Assembly: GCF_041435435.1 (NCBI RefSeq)
Contig: NZ_CP108494.1
Coordinates: 5,862,501-5,926,500 of the forward strand
Length of the DNA stretch: 64,000 nt
DNA from: Streptomyces sp. NBC_01241
GTDB lineage: Bacteria; Actinomycetota; Actinomycetes; Streptomycetales; Streptomycetaceae
Direction: 5' to 3'
A program made the translations under genes and the position numbers. The notes below the pieces were generated by a model. That model saw only the letters and a list, made by a program, of their open reading frames with translations, had not been told where the DNA came from and made no database searches. Positions within the stretch are counted from its first letter, which is position 1. Every line of letters begins with the position of its first letter. This document shows, piece after piece, positions 33,558-44,232 of this stretch.

Positions 33558-33594
33558 CTGATCGGGAACAGACCATCCGACGGAAGGCACTGAC

Positions 33595-34140
33595 GTGAAC
33601 CCTCTGGTTCAGCTCGCGGCGGAGAAGCCGGAAAACCCGCTTGTCCCGCCGATCCCTGAGCTCGTCATTGGCTTCATCGCCTTTGTCATCGTCTTCGGCT
33701 TCCTCGCCAAGAAGCTCCTCCCGAACATCAACAAGGTTCTGGAAGAGCGTCGCGAGGCCATCGAAGGCGGTATCGAAAAGGCCGATGCGGCCCAGACCGA
33801 GGCCCAGAGCGTGCTTGAGCAGTACAAGGCTCAGCTCGCCGAGGCCCGCCACGAAGCCGCGCGCCTGCGCCAGGAGGCACAGGAGCAGGGCGCCGTGATC
33901 CTGCAGGAGATGCGGGCGGAAGGCCAGCGGCAGCGCGAGGAGATCATCGCTGCCGGCCACTCCCAGATCGAGGCCGACCGCAAGGCCGCGGCTTCCGCGC
34001 TGCGTCAGGACGTGGGCAAGCTCGCCACCGACCTGGCCGGCAAGCTCGTCGGCGAGTCCCTCGAGGACCACGCCCGGCAGAGCGGCACCGTCGACCGTTT
34101 CCTCGACGAGCTCGAGGCGAAGGCCGAGGCCGTCCGATGA
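33595..34140 (+). CDS. atpF: F1Fo ATP synthase subunit b
   Basis: 181 aa. One N-terminal membrane helix (about 24-42) followed by a long charged coiled coil (about 50-165) that forms the peripheral stalk. GTG 33595 with GGAAGG upstream. Its stop overlaps the atpH start (ATGA). Unlike mycobacteria, there is no b-delta fusion. Confidence 0.96.
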   Translation: MNPLVQLAAEKPENPLVPPIPELVIGFIAFVIVFGFLAKKLLPNINKVLEERREAIEGGIEKADAAQTEAQSVLEQYKAQLAEARHEAARLRQEAQEQGAVILQEMRAEGQRQREEIIAAGHSQIEADRKAAASALRQDVGKLATDLAGKLVGESLEDHARQSGTVDRFLDELEAKAEAVR

Positions 34141-34952
34141 ACGGCGCGAGCCGCGAGGCACTGGCTGCCGCACGTGAGCGTCTCGACGCGCTGACCGACA
34201 ACACGTCGGTCGACGCGGCGAAGCTCGCCGAGGAGCTGGCCGCCGTCACGGCGCTGCTCCAGCGCGAGGTCTCACTGCGACGGGTCCTCACCGACCCGTC
34301 GCAGGCCGGCGAGGCCCGGGCCGAGCTGGCCGGACGGCTGCTGCGCGGTCAGGTGGGCGGCGAGGCCGTCGACCTGATCTCCGGCATGATCCGCTCCCGC
34401 TGGTCGCAGTCGCGTGACCTGGTCGACTCGGTCGAGGAACTGGCGAACATCGCAGACCTCACCGCCGCCCAGAGCAGCGGAGACCTCGACGACGTCGAGG
34501 ACGAGCTGTTCCGGTTCGGCCGGATCATCTCCTCCGACAAGGAACTGCGCGCCGCGCTCACCGGCCGGTCCGGGTCCGCCCTGGCCAAGGGTGAGCTGCT
34601 GCGCAGCCTGCTCGGCGGCAGGGCAAGGCCCGCCACCGAGCGCCTGGTCGTGCGGCTGGTGACCCAGCCGCGTGGACGTAGCCTTGAAGCGGGACTCGAG
34701 TCCCTCTCCAAGCTCGCCGCGGAGCGCCGGAACCGGATGGTCGCCGTGGTGACCTCGGCAGTACCGCTGAGCGATCAGCAGAAGCAGCGCCTCGGCGCCG
34801 CGCTGGCGAAGATCTACGGCCGGCCGATGCACCTGAATCTCGATGTGGACCCCACGGTCCTCGGCGGGATCGCGGTGCAGGTCGGTGACGAGGTCATCAA
34901 CGGCACCATCGCGGAGCGTCTCGAAGAGGCGACCCGTCGCATGGCCGGCTGA
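34137..34952 (+). CDS. atpH: F1Fo ATP synthase subunit delta
   Basis: 271 aa, longer than the E. coli subunit (177 aa) as usual for actinobacteria. It connects the b stalk to the top of F1. The C-terminal core is conserved (MVAVVTSAVPLSDQQKQRL, then DPTVLGGIAVQVGDEVING). Translationally coupled to atpF by a 4-bp overlap. A hairpin lies in the 138-bp gap before atpA. Confidence 0.96.
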   Translation: MNGASREALAAARERLDALTDNTSVDAAKLAEELAAVTALLQREVSLRRVLTDPSQAGEARAELAGRLLRGQVGGEAVDLISGMIRSRWSQSRDLVDSVEELANIADLTAAQSSGDLDDVEDELFRFGRIISSDKELRAALTGRSGSALAKGELLRSLLGGRARPATERLVVRLVTQPRGRSLEAGLESLSKLAAERRNRMVAVVTSAVPLSDQQKQRLGAALAKIYGRPMHLNLDVDPTVLGGIAVQVGDEVINGTIAERLEEATRRMAG

Positions 34953-35025
34953 CGAGCACAGCGCAGCAACAGAACAGAGCAAGACCAGCGGCCCGGTTGG
35001 GCCGTGCAGAAATTGCAGAAGATTC

Positions 35026-35043
35026 CTGGGGGTCGGCCCCCAG
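35026..35043 (+). repeat. hairpin in the atpH-atpA gap
   Basis: CTGGGGG (35026-35032) pairs with CCCCCAG (35037-35043) around a TCGG loop, 47 bp before the atpA start. Followed by GACCCCC, which can compete for the G-run. No T-run. Confidence 0.55.
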
Positions 35044-35090
35044 ACCCCCTTAAGAAACTTCGGGCCCAACAAGGAGAGCAGGGAACCCAG

Positions 35091-36662
35091 ATGGCGGAGC
35101 TCACGATCCGGCCGGAGGAGATCCGGGACGCGCTGGAGAACTTTGTCCAGTCGTACAAGCCGGACGCGGCCTCGCGCGAGGAGGTCGGTACGGTCAGCGT
35201 TGCCGGCGACGGCATCGCGAAGGTCGAGGGTCTTCCCTCGGCCATGGCGAACGAGCTGCTGAAGTTCGAGGACGGAACCCTCGGTCTCGCCCTCAACCTC
35301 GAGGAGCGCGAGATCGGTGCGATCGTTCTCGGCGAGTTCAGCGGTATCGAAGAGGGCCAGCCGGTGCAGCGCACCGGTGAGGTGCTCTCCGTCGGTGTGG
35401 GCGAGGGCTACCTCGGCCGCGTCGTCGACCCGCTCGGCAACCCGATCGACGGTCTCGGCGAGATCGCGACCGACAGCCGCCGCGCCCTCGAGCTGCAGGC
35501 CCCTGGCGTCATGGTCCGCAAGTCGGTGCACGAGCCGATGCAGACCGGCTACAAGGCCGTCGACGCCATGGTGCCGATCGGCCGCGGCCAGCGTCAGCTG
35601 ATCATCGGTGACCGTCAGACGGGTAAGACCGCTCTGGCCGTCGACACGATCATCAACCAGCGCGACAACTGGCGCTCGGGCGACGTGAACAAGCAGGTGC
35701 GCTGCATCTACGTCGCCATCGGTCAGAAGGGTTCCACCATCGCCTCCGTGCGTGGTGCCCTGGAAGAGGCCGGCGCGCTCGAGTACACGACCATCGTCGC
35801 CGCCCCGGCGTCCGACCCGGCCGGCTTCAAGTACCTTGCGCCGTACACCGGTTCGGCCATCGGCCAGCACTGGATGTACCAGGGCAAGCACGTCCTGATC
35901 ATCTTCGACGACCTTTCGAAGCAGGCCGACGCCTACCGCGCCGTGTCGCTTCTGCTGCGCCGTCCGCCGGGCCGTGAGGCCTACCCGGGCGACGTCTTCT
36001 ACCTCCACTCGCGTCTGCTGGAGCGCTGCGCCAAGCTCTCCGACGACATGGGTGCCGGTTCGATGACGGGCCTCCCGATCGTCGAGACCAAGGCGAACGA
36101 CGTGTCGGCGTTCATCCCGACCAACGTCATCTCCATCACCGACGGCCAGTGCTTCCTGGAGTCCGACCTGTTCAACGCCGGCCAGCGCCCGGCCCTGAAC
36201 GTCGGTATCTCGGTCTCCCGTGTCGGTGGCTCCGCCCAGCACAAGGCGATGCGCCAGGTCTCCGGCCGACTCCGTGTCGACCTCGCCCAGTACCGCGAGC
36301 TGGAGGCGTTCGCCGCCTTCGGTTCCGACCTGGACGCGGCCTCGAAGGCGTCGCTGGAGCGCGGTAAGCGCATGGTCGAGCTGCTGAAGCAGCCGCAGTA
36401 CGCCCCGTTCCCGGTCGAGGAGCAGGTTGTCTCCGTCTGGGCCGGTACCACCGGCAAGATGGACGACGTCCCGGTCGAGGACATCCGTCGCTTCGAGAGC
36501 GAGCTGCTGGAGTACCTGCGCCGTGAGCGCAAGGACCTCCTGACCAGCATCGCCGAGGGCGCCAAGATGTCCGACGACACGCTGCAGTCGATCGCTGACG
36601 CGATCGCCGCCTTCAAGCAGCAGTTCGAGACCTCGGACGGCAAGCTCCTGGGCGAGGGCTGA
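35091..36662 (+). CDS. atpA: F1Fo ATP synthase subunit alpha
   Basis: 523 aa. Non-catalytic nucleotide-binding subunit of F1. Walker A is GDRQTGKT at 173-180; the beta-barrel N-domain begins MAELTIRPEEI; GMRQVSGRLRVDLAQYREL-type sequence marks the C-domain (here KAMRQVSGRLRVDLAQYREL). ATG 35091 is chosen where family similarity begins; AAGGAG lies 14 nt upstream and CAGGGAA nearer. The gap to atpG is 3 bp. Confidence 0.98.
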   Translation: MAELTIRPEEIRDALENFVQSYKPDAASREEVGTVSVAGDGIAKVEGLPSAMANELLKFEDGTLGLALNLEEREIGAIVLGEFSGIEEGQPVQRTGEVLSVGVGEGYLGRVVDPLGNPIDGLGEIATDSRRALELQAPGVMVRKSVHEPMQTGYKAVDAMVPIGRGQRQLIIGDRQTGKTALAVDTIINQRDNWRSGDVNKQVRCIYVAIGQKGSTIASVRGALEEAGALEYTTIVAAPASDPAGFKYLAPYTGSAIGQHWMYQGKHVLIIFDDLSKQADAYRAVSLLLRRPPGREAYPGDVFYLHSRLLERCAKLSDDMGAGSMTGLPIVETKANDVSAFIPTNVISITDGQCFLESDLFNAGQRPALNVGISVSRVGGSAQHKAMRQVSGRLRVDLAQYRELEAFAAFGSDLDAASKASLERGKRMVELLKQPQYAPFPVEEQVVSVWAGTTGKMDDVPVEDIRRFESELLEYLRRERKDLLTSIAEGAKMSDDTLQSIADAIAAFKQQFETSDGKLLGEG

Positions 36663-36665
36663 TCG

Positions 36666-37583
36666 ATGGGCGCTCAGCTTCGCGTTTACAAGCGCCGCAT
36701 CCAAGCCGTCACCGCGACCAAGAAGATCACCAAGGCGATGGAGATGATCGCCGCCTCGCGCATCGTCAAGGCGCAGCGCAAGGTGGCGGCGTCGATGCCG
36801 TACGCGACCGAGCTCACCCGCGCGGTGACCGCGGTGGCGACCGGCTCCACCACCAAGCACCCGCTCACCACCGAGGCCGAGTCCCCGGTCCGCGCCGCGG
36901 TTCTGCTCATCACGAGCGACCGCGGTCTGGCCGGCGGCTACTCCTCCAACGCCATCAAGGCGGCGGAGCGGCTCCGGGAGCGGCTCGCAGGTGAGGGCAA
37001 GGAGGTCGACACGTACATCGTCGGCCGCAAGGGTGTCGCTTACTACGGCTTCCGCGAGCGCAAGGTCGCAGACTCCTGGACCGGCTTCACCGACAGCCCG
37101 GCGTATGCGGATGCCAAGAACGTCGCTGCGCCGCTGATCGAGGCCGTCCAGAAGGACTCGGCCGAGGGCGGCGTCGACGAACTGCACATCGTCTTCACCG
37201 AGTTCGTGTCGATGATGACGCAGAACGCGGTCGACGACCGGATGCTGCCGCTTTCGCTCGACAAGGTTGCTGAAGAGAGCGGTACGAAGGGCGAGATCCT
37301 TCCGCTGTTCGACTTCGAGCCGTCGGCCGAGGACGTCCTCGACGCCCTTCTGCCACGCTACGTCGAGAGCCGTATCTACAATGCACTGCTGCAGGCAGCC
37401 GCTTCCGAGCACGCCGCCCGCCGCCGCGCGATGAAGTCGGCGACCGACAACGCCGGGGATCTGATCAAGAGCCTCTCCCGGCTTGCCAACGCGGCCCGCC
37501 AGGCCGAAATCACCCAGGAAATCAGCGAGATCGTCGGCGGTGCAGGTGCTCTGGCCGACGCGTCCGCGGGGAGTGACAAGTAA
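36666..37583 (+). CDS. atpG: F1Fo ATP synthase subunit gamma
   Basis: 305 aa. Central rotor shaft. The N-terminal helix LRVYKRRIQAVTATKKITKAMEMIA and the C-terminal helix with ARRRAMKSATDNAGDLI are typical. It carries the actinobacterial-type loop insertions in the middle. Its stop overlaps the atpD start by one base (TAATG), giving tight translational coupling. Confidence 0.97.
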   Translation: MGAQLRVYKRRIQAVTATKKITKAMEMIAASRIVKAQRKVAASMPYATELTRAVTAVATGSTTKHPLTTEAESPVRAAVLLITSDRGLAGGYSSNAIKAAERLRERLAGEGKEVDTYIVGRKGVAYYGFRERKVADSWTGFTDSPAYADAKNVAAPLIEAVQKDSAEGGVDELHIVFTEFVSMMTQNAVDDRMLPLSLDKVAEESGTKGEILPLFDFEPSAEDVLDALLPRYVESRIYNALLQAAASEHAARRRAMKSATDNAGDLIKSLSRLANAARQAEITQEISEIVGGAGALADASAGSDK

Positions 37584-39025
37584 TGACGACGACAGTTGAG
37601 ACGGCCGCTGCCACGGGCCGCGTCGCCCGGGTCATCGGCCCGGTCGTCGACGTGGAGTTCCCCGTCGACGCGATGCCGGAGATCTACAACGCCCTGCACG
37701 TCGAGGTAGCGGACCCGGCCGAGGCCGGCGCCCGTAAGACGCTGACCCTCGAGGTCGCCCAGCACCTGGGCGACGGCGTGGTCCGCGCGATCTCGATGCA
37801 GCCCACCGACGGTCTGGTCCGCCAGGCTTCGGTGACCGACACGGGTGCGGGCATCACCGTCCCGGTCGGTGACATCACCAAGGGCAAGGTGTTCAACACC
37901 CTCGGTCAGATCCTGAACGAGCCGGAGGCCGAGGCGCAGATCACCGAGCGCTGGCCGATCCACCGCAAGGCCCCGGCCTTCGACCAGCTCGAGTCCAAGA
38001 CCGAGATGTTCGAGACCGGCCTGAAGGTCGTCGACCTGCTGACCCCGTACGTCAAGGGCGGCAAGATCGGTCTGTTCGGTGGTGCGGGCGTCGGCAAGAC
38101 GGTCCTCATCCAGGAAATGATCATGCGTGTGGCGAAGCTGCACGAGGGTGTGTCGGTGTTCGCCGGTGTCGGTGAGCGCACCCGTGAGGGCAACGACCTC
38201 ATCGACGAGATGACCGACTCCGGCGTCCTGGACAAGACCGCGCTGGTCTTCGGCCAGATGGACGAGCCGCCGGGCACCCGTCTGCGGGTCGCGCTGTCCG
38301 CCCTGACCATGGCGGAGTACTTCCGCGATGTGCAGAAGCAGGACGTGCTGCTCTTCATCGACAACATCTTCCGCTTCACTCAGGCCGGTTCCGAGGTCTC
38401 CACGCTGCTCGGCCGTATGCCGTCCGCAGTGGGTTACCAGCCGACCCTGGCCGACGAGATGGGTGTGCTCCAGGAGCGCATCACCTCGACGCGTGGTCAC
38501 TCGATCACCTCGATGCAGGCGATCTACGTCCCCGCGGACGACCTGACCGACCCGGCCCCGGCCACCACGTTCGCCCACCTCGACGCGACGACGGTGCTCT
38601 CCCGTCCGATCTCCGAGAAGGGCATCTACCCGGCCGTGGACCCGCTGGACTCCACGTCCCGCATCCTGGACCCGCGCTACATCACGCAGGAGCACTACGA
38701 CGCGGCCAGCCGTGTCAAGGGAATCCTGCAGAAGTACAAGGACCTCCAGGACATCATCGCGATCCTCGGTATCGACGAGCTGGGCGAGGAGGACAAGCTC
38801 GTTGTCCACCGTGCCCGTCGCGTCGAGCGCTTCCTGTCGCAGAACACCCACGCCGCGAAGCAGTTCACCGGCCTGGACGGTTCGGACGTGCCGCTCGACG
38901 AGTCGATCGCCGCGTTCAACGCGATCTGCGACGGTGAGTACGACCACTTCCCGGAGCAGGCGTTCTTCATGTGCGGCGGCATTGATGACCTCAAGGCCAA
39001 GGCCAAGGAGCTCGGCGTCTCCTGA
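37583..39025 (+). CDS. atpD: F1Fo ATP synthase subunit beta
   Basis: 480 aa. Catalytic subunit. Walker A is GGAGVGKT at 166-173; the catalytic glutamate lies in AGVGERTREGND; the DELSEED-region equivalent is DELGEED near 395. It starts on the last base of the atpG stop. A perfect 12-bp hairpin follows 14 bp after its stop, before atpC. Confidence 0.98.
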   Translation: MTTTVETAAATGRVARVIGPVVDVEFPVDAMPEIYNALHVEVADPAEAGARKTLTLEVAQHLGDGVVRAISMQPTDGLVRQASVTDTGAGITVPVGDITKGKVFNTLGQILNEPEAEAQITERWPIHRKAPAFDQLESKTEMFETGLKVVDLLTPYVKGGKIGLFGGAGVGKTVLIQEMIMRVAKLHEGVSVFAGVGERTREGNDLIDEMTDSGVLDKTALVFGQMDEPPGTRLRVALSALTMAEYFRDVQKQDVLLFIDNIFRFTQAGSEVSTLLGRMPSAVGYQPTLADEMGVLQERITSTRGHSITSMQAIYVPADDLTDPAPATTFAHLDATTVLSRPISEKGIYPAVDPLDSTSRILDPRYITQEHYDAASRVKGILQKYKDLQDIIAILGIDELGEEDKLVVHRARRVERFLSQNTHAAKQFTGLDGSDVPLDESIAAFNAICDGEYDHFPEQAFFMCGGIDDLKAKAKELGVS

Positions 39026-39039
39026 GCCCATGGCTCACC

Positions 39040-39068
39040 GAGGGGGACGGGTGCGTCCCGTCCCCCTC
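39040..39068 (+). terminator. hairpin between atpD and atpC, candidate attenuator
   Basis: GAGGGGGACGGG (39040-39051) pairs perfectly with CCCGTCCCCCTC (39057-39068) around a TGCGT loop. No T-run. TAGAAT, a -10 consensus, follows at 39080-39085 but lacks a clear -35. It may lower or re-set expression of atpC. Confidence 0.6.
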
Positions 39069-39135
39069 ACCACGCCCCGTAGAATTGACCCAACACCCGG
39101 CATGAACGGCCGGGTGGTGACCCGAGGAGCCACCC

Positions 39136-39510
39136 TTGGCTGCTGAGCTGCACGTCGAGCTGGTCGCCGCGGACCGCAGTGTCTGGTCCGGCGAGGCCAC
39201 CCTGGTCGTCGCGCGCACCACGTCCGGCGACATCGGCGTCATGCCCGGTCACCAGCCGCTTCTGGGTGTGCTGGAATCGGGCCCGGTGACGATCCGTACG
39301 AGCGACGGTGCGACCGTGATCGCCGCTGTGCACGGCGGTTTCATCTCGTTCGCGGACGACAAGCTCTCGCTGCTCGCGGAGATCGCGGAGCTGGCGGACG
39401 AGATCGATGTCCAGCGCGCCGAGCGTGCGCTGGAGCGTGCGAAGTCGGACACGGACGCCGCCTCTGAGCGGCGCGCCGAAGTGCGACTGCGTGCGGTGTC
39501 GGCGCCCTAG
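39136..39510 (+). CDS. atpC: F1Fo ATP synthase subunit epsilon
   Basis: 124 aa. Rotor subunit that inhibits ATP hydrolysis. The N-terminal beta-sandwich begins AAELHVELVAADRSVWSGEAT and includes GVMPGHQPLLGVLESGPV; the C-terminal helices are short. The start is TTG 39136, fixed by GAGGAG six bases upstream. Last gene of the atp operon; a very strong terminator follows. Confidence 0.96.
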   Translation: MAAELHVELVAADRSVWSGEATLVVARTTSGDIGVMPGHQPLLGVLESGPVTIRTSDGATVIAAVHGGFISFADDKLSLLAEIAELADEIDVQRAERALERAKSDTDAASERRAEVRLRAVSAP

Positions 39511-39534
39511 CGCACCGCGACCACGTAGCTTTAC

Positions 39535-39586
39535 CCTCAGCCGCGGCCCGAGCTGGAGACCCCTCCAGACCGGGCCGCGGCTGAGG
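39535..39586 (+). terminator. atp operon terminator
   Basis: Outer perfect 16-bp arms CCTCAGCCGCGGCCCG (39535-39550) and 39571-39586, with an inner perfect stem CTGGAG (39553-39558)/CTCCAG (39563-39568). It begins 24 bp after atpC. No T-run. Confidence 0.9.
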
Positions 39587-39651
39587 CGATGCAGGTGCAG
39601 TTGTAGTTCTGGCGGTATCCGTTACTCGACGACGCGAGGAGGTCGGTGGAG

Positions 39652-40098
39652 ATGTTCCTCGCGCTGTGGGTGGGCGGGCTGGTCGTCGCACTGGTCGTGG
39701 TTGGACTCTTCGTCTTCGGTCTGCGCCGGCGGCTGATTCAGCGCTCCGGTGGGACCTTCGACTGCAGCCTGCGATGGAATGTGCCGGAGGAGCCCGATCT
39801 CTCGGGCAAGGGCTGGGTGTACGGCGTCGCCCGGTACAGCGGAGACCGGATCGACTGGTTCCGGGTCTTCTCGTACGCTCTGCGCCCGCGCCGGGGCCTG
39901 GAGCGTTCCGCGATCGAGGTGGTCGCCCGTCGGCTGCCCGAGGGCGAGGAGGAGCTGGCACTCCTGTCGGACGCCGTGGTGCTCGGCTGTCTTCATCGTG
40001 GGACCCGCCTGGAGCTGGCCATGAGCGAGGACGCGCTGACCGGATTCCTCGCCTGGCTGGAGGCGGCTCCGCCCGGCCAGCGGGTCAACGTCGCCTAG
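39652..40098 (+). CDS. DUF2550 family membrane protein
   Basis: 148 aa. One N-terminal membrane helix (about 3-24), then a soluble domain with FDCSLRWN, WVYGVARYSGDRIDWFR and SYALRPR, the DUF2550 signature. Function unknown; the gene conservatively follows atpC in streptomycetes and mycobacteria. ATG 39652 is chosen because GAGGAGG lies 9 nt upstream; GTG 39646 would leave only 3 nt. A hairpin terminator follows, shared with convergent chiC. Confidence 0.9.
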   Translation: MFLALWVGGLVVALVVVGLFVFGLRRRLIQRSGGTFDCSLRWNVPEEPDLSGKGWVYGVARYSGDRIDWFRVFSYALRPRRGLERSAIEVVARRLPEGEEELALLSDAVVLGCLHRGTRLELAMSEDALTGFLAWLEAAPPGQRVNVA

Positions 40099-40119
40099 AG
40101 TCTTTCAAACAGCAGCACG

Positions 40120-40169
40120 CGAAAAGCCGGGGAGACAGGGGGCGGACCCGTCTCCCCGGCTGCTTTTCG
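40120..40169. terminator. bidirectional terminator between DUF2550 gene and chiC
   Basis: CGAAAAGCCGGGGAGAC (40120-40136) pairs with GTCTCCCCGGCTGCTTTTCG (40150-40169) with a 3-base bulge. The AAAAG/CTTTT ends give short U-tracts on both strands. Confidence 0.85.
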
Positions 40170-40196
40170 GGGTGGTGCGCGGTACTGAGTGGGGGA

Positions 40197-42068
<1,872 letters not shown>

Positions 42069-42178
42069 CGGTGCTCCTCGGGTGAGGTCCGGACAAACGG
42101 GGGTGGTCCGTGGGCTGCAAACCCTGCGCCGCCCTGAGCATGCCTTGTCATGGCGTGCTCACCGCAGTGTGCTCGGTG

Positions 42179-42220
42179 AGATTAGGAAGGTCTGGACCAA
42201 TCGTCAAGAGGTCCAGACCA
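42179..42220 (-). promoter_or_regulatory. chiC promoter with overlapping direct repeats
   Basis: On the minus strand TTGACG (42202-42207), 17 bp, TAATCT (42179-42184) form a near-consensus promoter. Two related 13-15-bp elements overlap it: TGGTCTGGACCTC (42208-42220) just upstream of the -35, and TGGTCCAGACCTTCC (42185-42199) in the spacer. They match the repeats known from Streptomyces chitinase promoters and resemble DasR sites (TGGTCTAGACCA type). Confidence 0.85.
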
Positions 42221-42237
42221 ACGTTCGGAGCTAAACC

Positions 42238-42888
42238 TCAGACACCCAACTCCCGTGCCAGCACCGCCGCCTGGACCCGGCTGCGCAGCTCCAGCTTGCC
42301 CAGCAACCTGCTGACGTGCGTCTTCACCGTCGCCTCGGCCATCGAGAGCCGGACCGCGATCTCGGCATTCGACAGCCCCGCGCCCAGAGCACCGAGCACC
42401 TCGCGCTCCCGCCGGGTGAGCGCGTCAAGTACCGCAGGATCGGGCGCGTTCACCGGCCGTACGGGGGTGTTCCCCGCGAACTCCGCGATCAGACGGCGCG
42501 TCACGGCCGGGGCGATCAGCCCCTCGCCGCGTGCCACCGTACGTACCGCTTCGAGCAGATCGCGTGCCTCGGTGTTCTTCAGCAGGAACCCCGCCGCCCC
42601 CGCCCGCAGCGCCCCGAAGACGTACTCGTCCAGATCGAAGGTCGTCAGCACCAGCACGTCCGCGAGTCCCTCGGCCACCACCTGTGCGGTCGCCGACACC
42701 CCGTCGAGCCGCGGCATCGACACGTCCATCAGCACCAGATCGGGCCGCAGCTCGCGGGCCAGCCGCACCGCCTCCTCGCCGTCCCCGGCCTCGCCCACGA
42801 CCTCGATGTCCCGCGCGCTGCGCAGAATGAGCACCAGCCCCGCACGGACGGCCGACTGGTCCTCGGCGACCACCACCCGGATCGTCAT
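42238..42888 (-). CDS. chiR: NarL/LuxR-type response regulator, probable ChiR
   Basis: 216 aa. Receiver domain with acidic E9-D10, phosphoacceptor D55 in DLVLMDVSMPRLDG, then a LuxR helix-turn-helix at about 148-205 (LTRREREVLGALGAGLSNAE). It is the probable partner of the adjacent kinase, whose stop codon overlaps its start (ATGA). Position directly upstream of chiC and on the same strand, as for chiR in S. coelicolor, supports control of chitinase expression; direct binding to the chiC promoter is not shown here. The gene ends 18 bp before the outer chiC repeat. Confidence 0.85.
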   Translation of the reverse strand: MTIRVVVAEDQSAVRAGLVLILRSARDIEVVGEAGDGEEAVRLARELRPDLVLMDVSMPRLDGVSATAQVVAEGLADVLVLTTFDLDEYVFGALRAGAAGFLLKNTEARDLLEAVRTVARGEGLIAPAVTRRLIAEFAGNTPVRPVNAPDPAVLDALTRREREVLGALGAGLSNAEIAVRLSMAEATVKTHVSRLLGKLELRSRVQAAVLARELGV

Positions 42889-44144
42889 GCCCTCACATTC
42901 CCTTCCGCCACGGGCAGTTCGGCGCGTACCCGCCAGATCATCGGTCCGTCGCCGGTGCGCACCGGACCCGCCTCGATCGCTCCTCCGAGCAGCACCACCC
43001 GCTCCCGCATACCCACCAGACCGGCCCCCGAGCCGGGCGCGCGCGGCCCGGCACGGTCACCGAACACGCTGCTCACCTCCACGGCGAGCAGCGGCCCGGC
43101 CCACCCGAGCCGCACCACCACCGGGCCGGGCGCGGCATGCTTGAGCGCGTTCGTCAGCGACTCCTGGACGATCCGGTACGCGGCCAGCTCGACCGGTGCG
43201 GGCAGCGGCCCCCGCTCGTCGCGGACGTCCTCGAAGACACAGGTCAGACCGCTCGCCGCGGCGTTCGTACGGGCCTGCCCGATCAGCGCGTCCAGCGAGG
43301 CGAGCGTCGGCGAGGTGCTCGGCTCCGGGTTCGCGCCACCGGTGCGCAACAGCCCGATCAGCCGGCGCATCTCGGCGAGACCGTCGACGCTGTTCTCGCG
43401 GATCACACCCAGCGCCTCGCGCGAGGTGTCCGGCTCGTCGATGGAGAGCGCGGCGGTGGAGTGGATGGCGATGGCGGAAAGATGGTTGGCCACCATGTCG
43501 TGCAGCTCTCGGGCCATCCGGGCGCGCTCCGCGGTCACCGCCTGCGTCCGGTCCATCTCGGCCAGCAGCGCGGTCTGATCGGCGCGCAGCAGGGCGGCCT
43601 CGGCGGCGTCCCGGTGGTTGCGGACGCTGACCCCCGTGATGGCGGGCAGGAAGGAGACCATGCCCGTGACGACGCCGATGAGCAGCGCCTGCGGGTTACG
43701 GAACCAGGTCAGGAATCCGATCGTGACCGCGACCGTGATCAGGAACGTGGTCACCGGGATGCGACGGGCGGCGGACGGTGTCCCGTACAGCACGGCCGCG
43801 TACATCAGGTCGGTGAACATCAGCACCGTCGCCAGATTCCCGACCGTGAACTGGTCCGCGACCAGCGCGAGCGTGCCGATGACCAGCGCCGCCTGCGGGG
43901 CGTTCCTGCGTACCAGTTCGAGACCCGAGACGACGGCGAGCGGCAGCAGGGAGACCCACGGTGCGACGAAGGGCCGGTCGCCCTGCATGTGCAGCCCGAG
44001 CACCCACAGGAACAGACCGCCGAAGAGACCGATGGCGGCGATGAGTACGTCGTGGCGGTGCGGCCGGGAGAAGGAGAACACCCTCCCATCCAACACGGCG
44101 GCCCGGCCCCGGACCTCCCTACCGGGGGTGAGGCCCGAGTACAT
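42885..44144 (-). CDS. chiS: sensor histidine kinase, probable ChiS
   Basis: 419 aa from ATG 44144. Five or six membrane segments at about 32-170, then the HisKA_3 dimerisation domain with phosphoacceptor H215 in ARELHDMVANHLSAIAIHS, and a HATPase domain from about 300 (ESLTNALKHA N-box, GAGLVGMRERV G-box). The G1 box region is degenerate (VEVSSVFGDR in place of V-D-G-G), as in many NarX-type kinases. It pairs with the response regulator by a 4-bp overlap. No ribosome-binding site precedes ATG 44144, so the start may be downstream (GTG near residue 17) or the message leaderless. Divergent from the membrane protein gene at 44233. Confidence 0.83.
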   Translation of the reverse strand: MYSGLTPGREVRGRAAVLDGRVFSFSRPHRHDVLIAAIGLFGGLFLWVLGLHMQGDRPFVAPWVSLLPLAVVSGLELVRRNAPQAALVIGTLALVADQFTVGNLATVLMFTDLMYAAVLYGTPSAARRIPVTTFLITVAVTIGFLTWFRNPQALLIGVVTGMVSFLPAITGVSVRNHRDAAEAALLRADQTALLAEMDRTQAVTAERARMARELHDMVANHLSAIAIHSTAALSIDEPDTSREALGVIRENSVDGLAEMRRLIGLLRTGGANPEPSTSPTLASLDALIGQARTNAAASGLTCVFEDVRDERGPLPAPVELAAYRIVQESLTNALKHAAPGPVVVRLGWAGPLLAVEVSSVFGDRAGPRAPGSGAGLVGMRERVVLLGGAIEAGPVRTGDGPMIWRVRAELPVAEGNVRA

Positions 44145-44232
44145 CGAAGGATGCAGCCGCGGTTCGTCACTGCCGACGACGATTTCGGGTAGCTCGGCCG
44201 GAAGGCTGGAGGCGACGGGAAGGAGAAGCGCC

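Noticed and set aside
34272..37412. Minus-strand open frame of over 1000 codons opposite atpH, atpA and atpG
   Set aside because: Shadow of three highly conserved genes; protein sequence is unlike any family.
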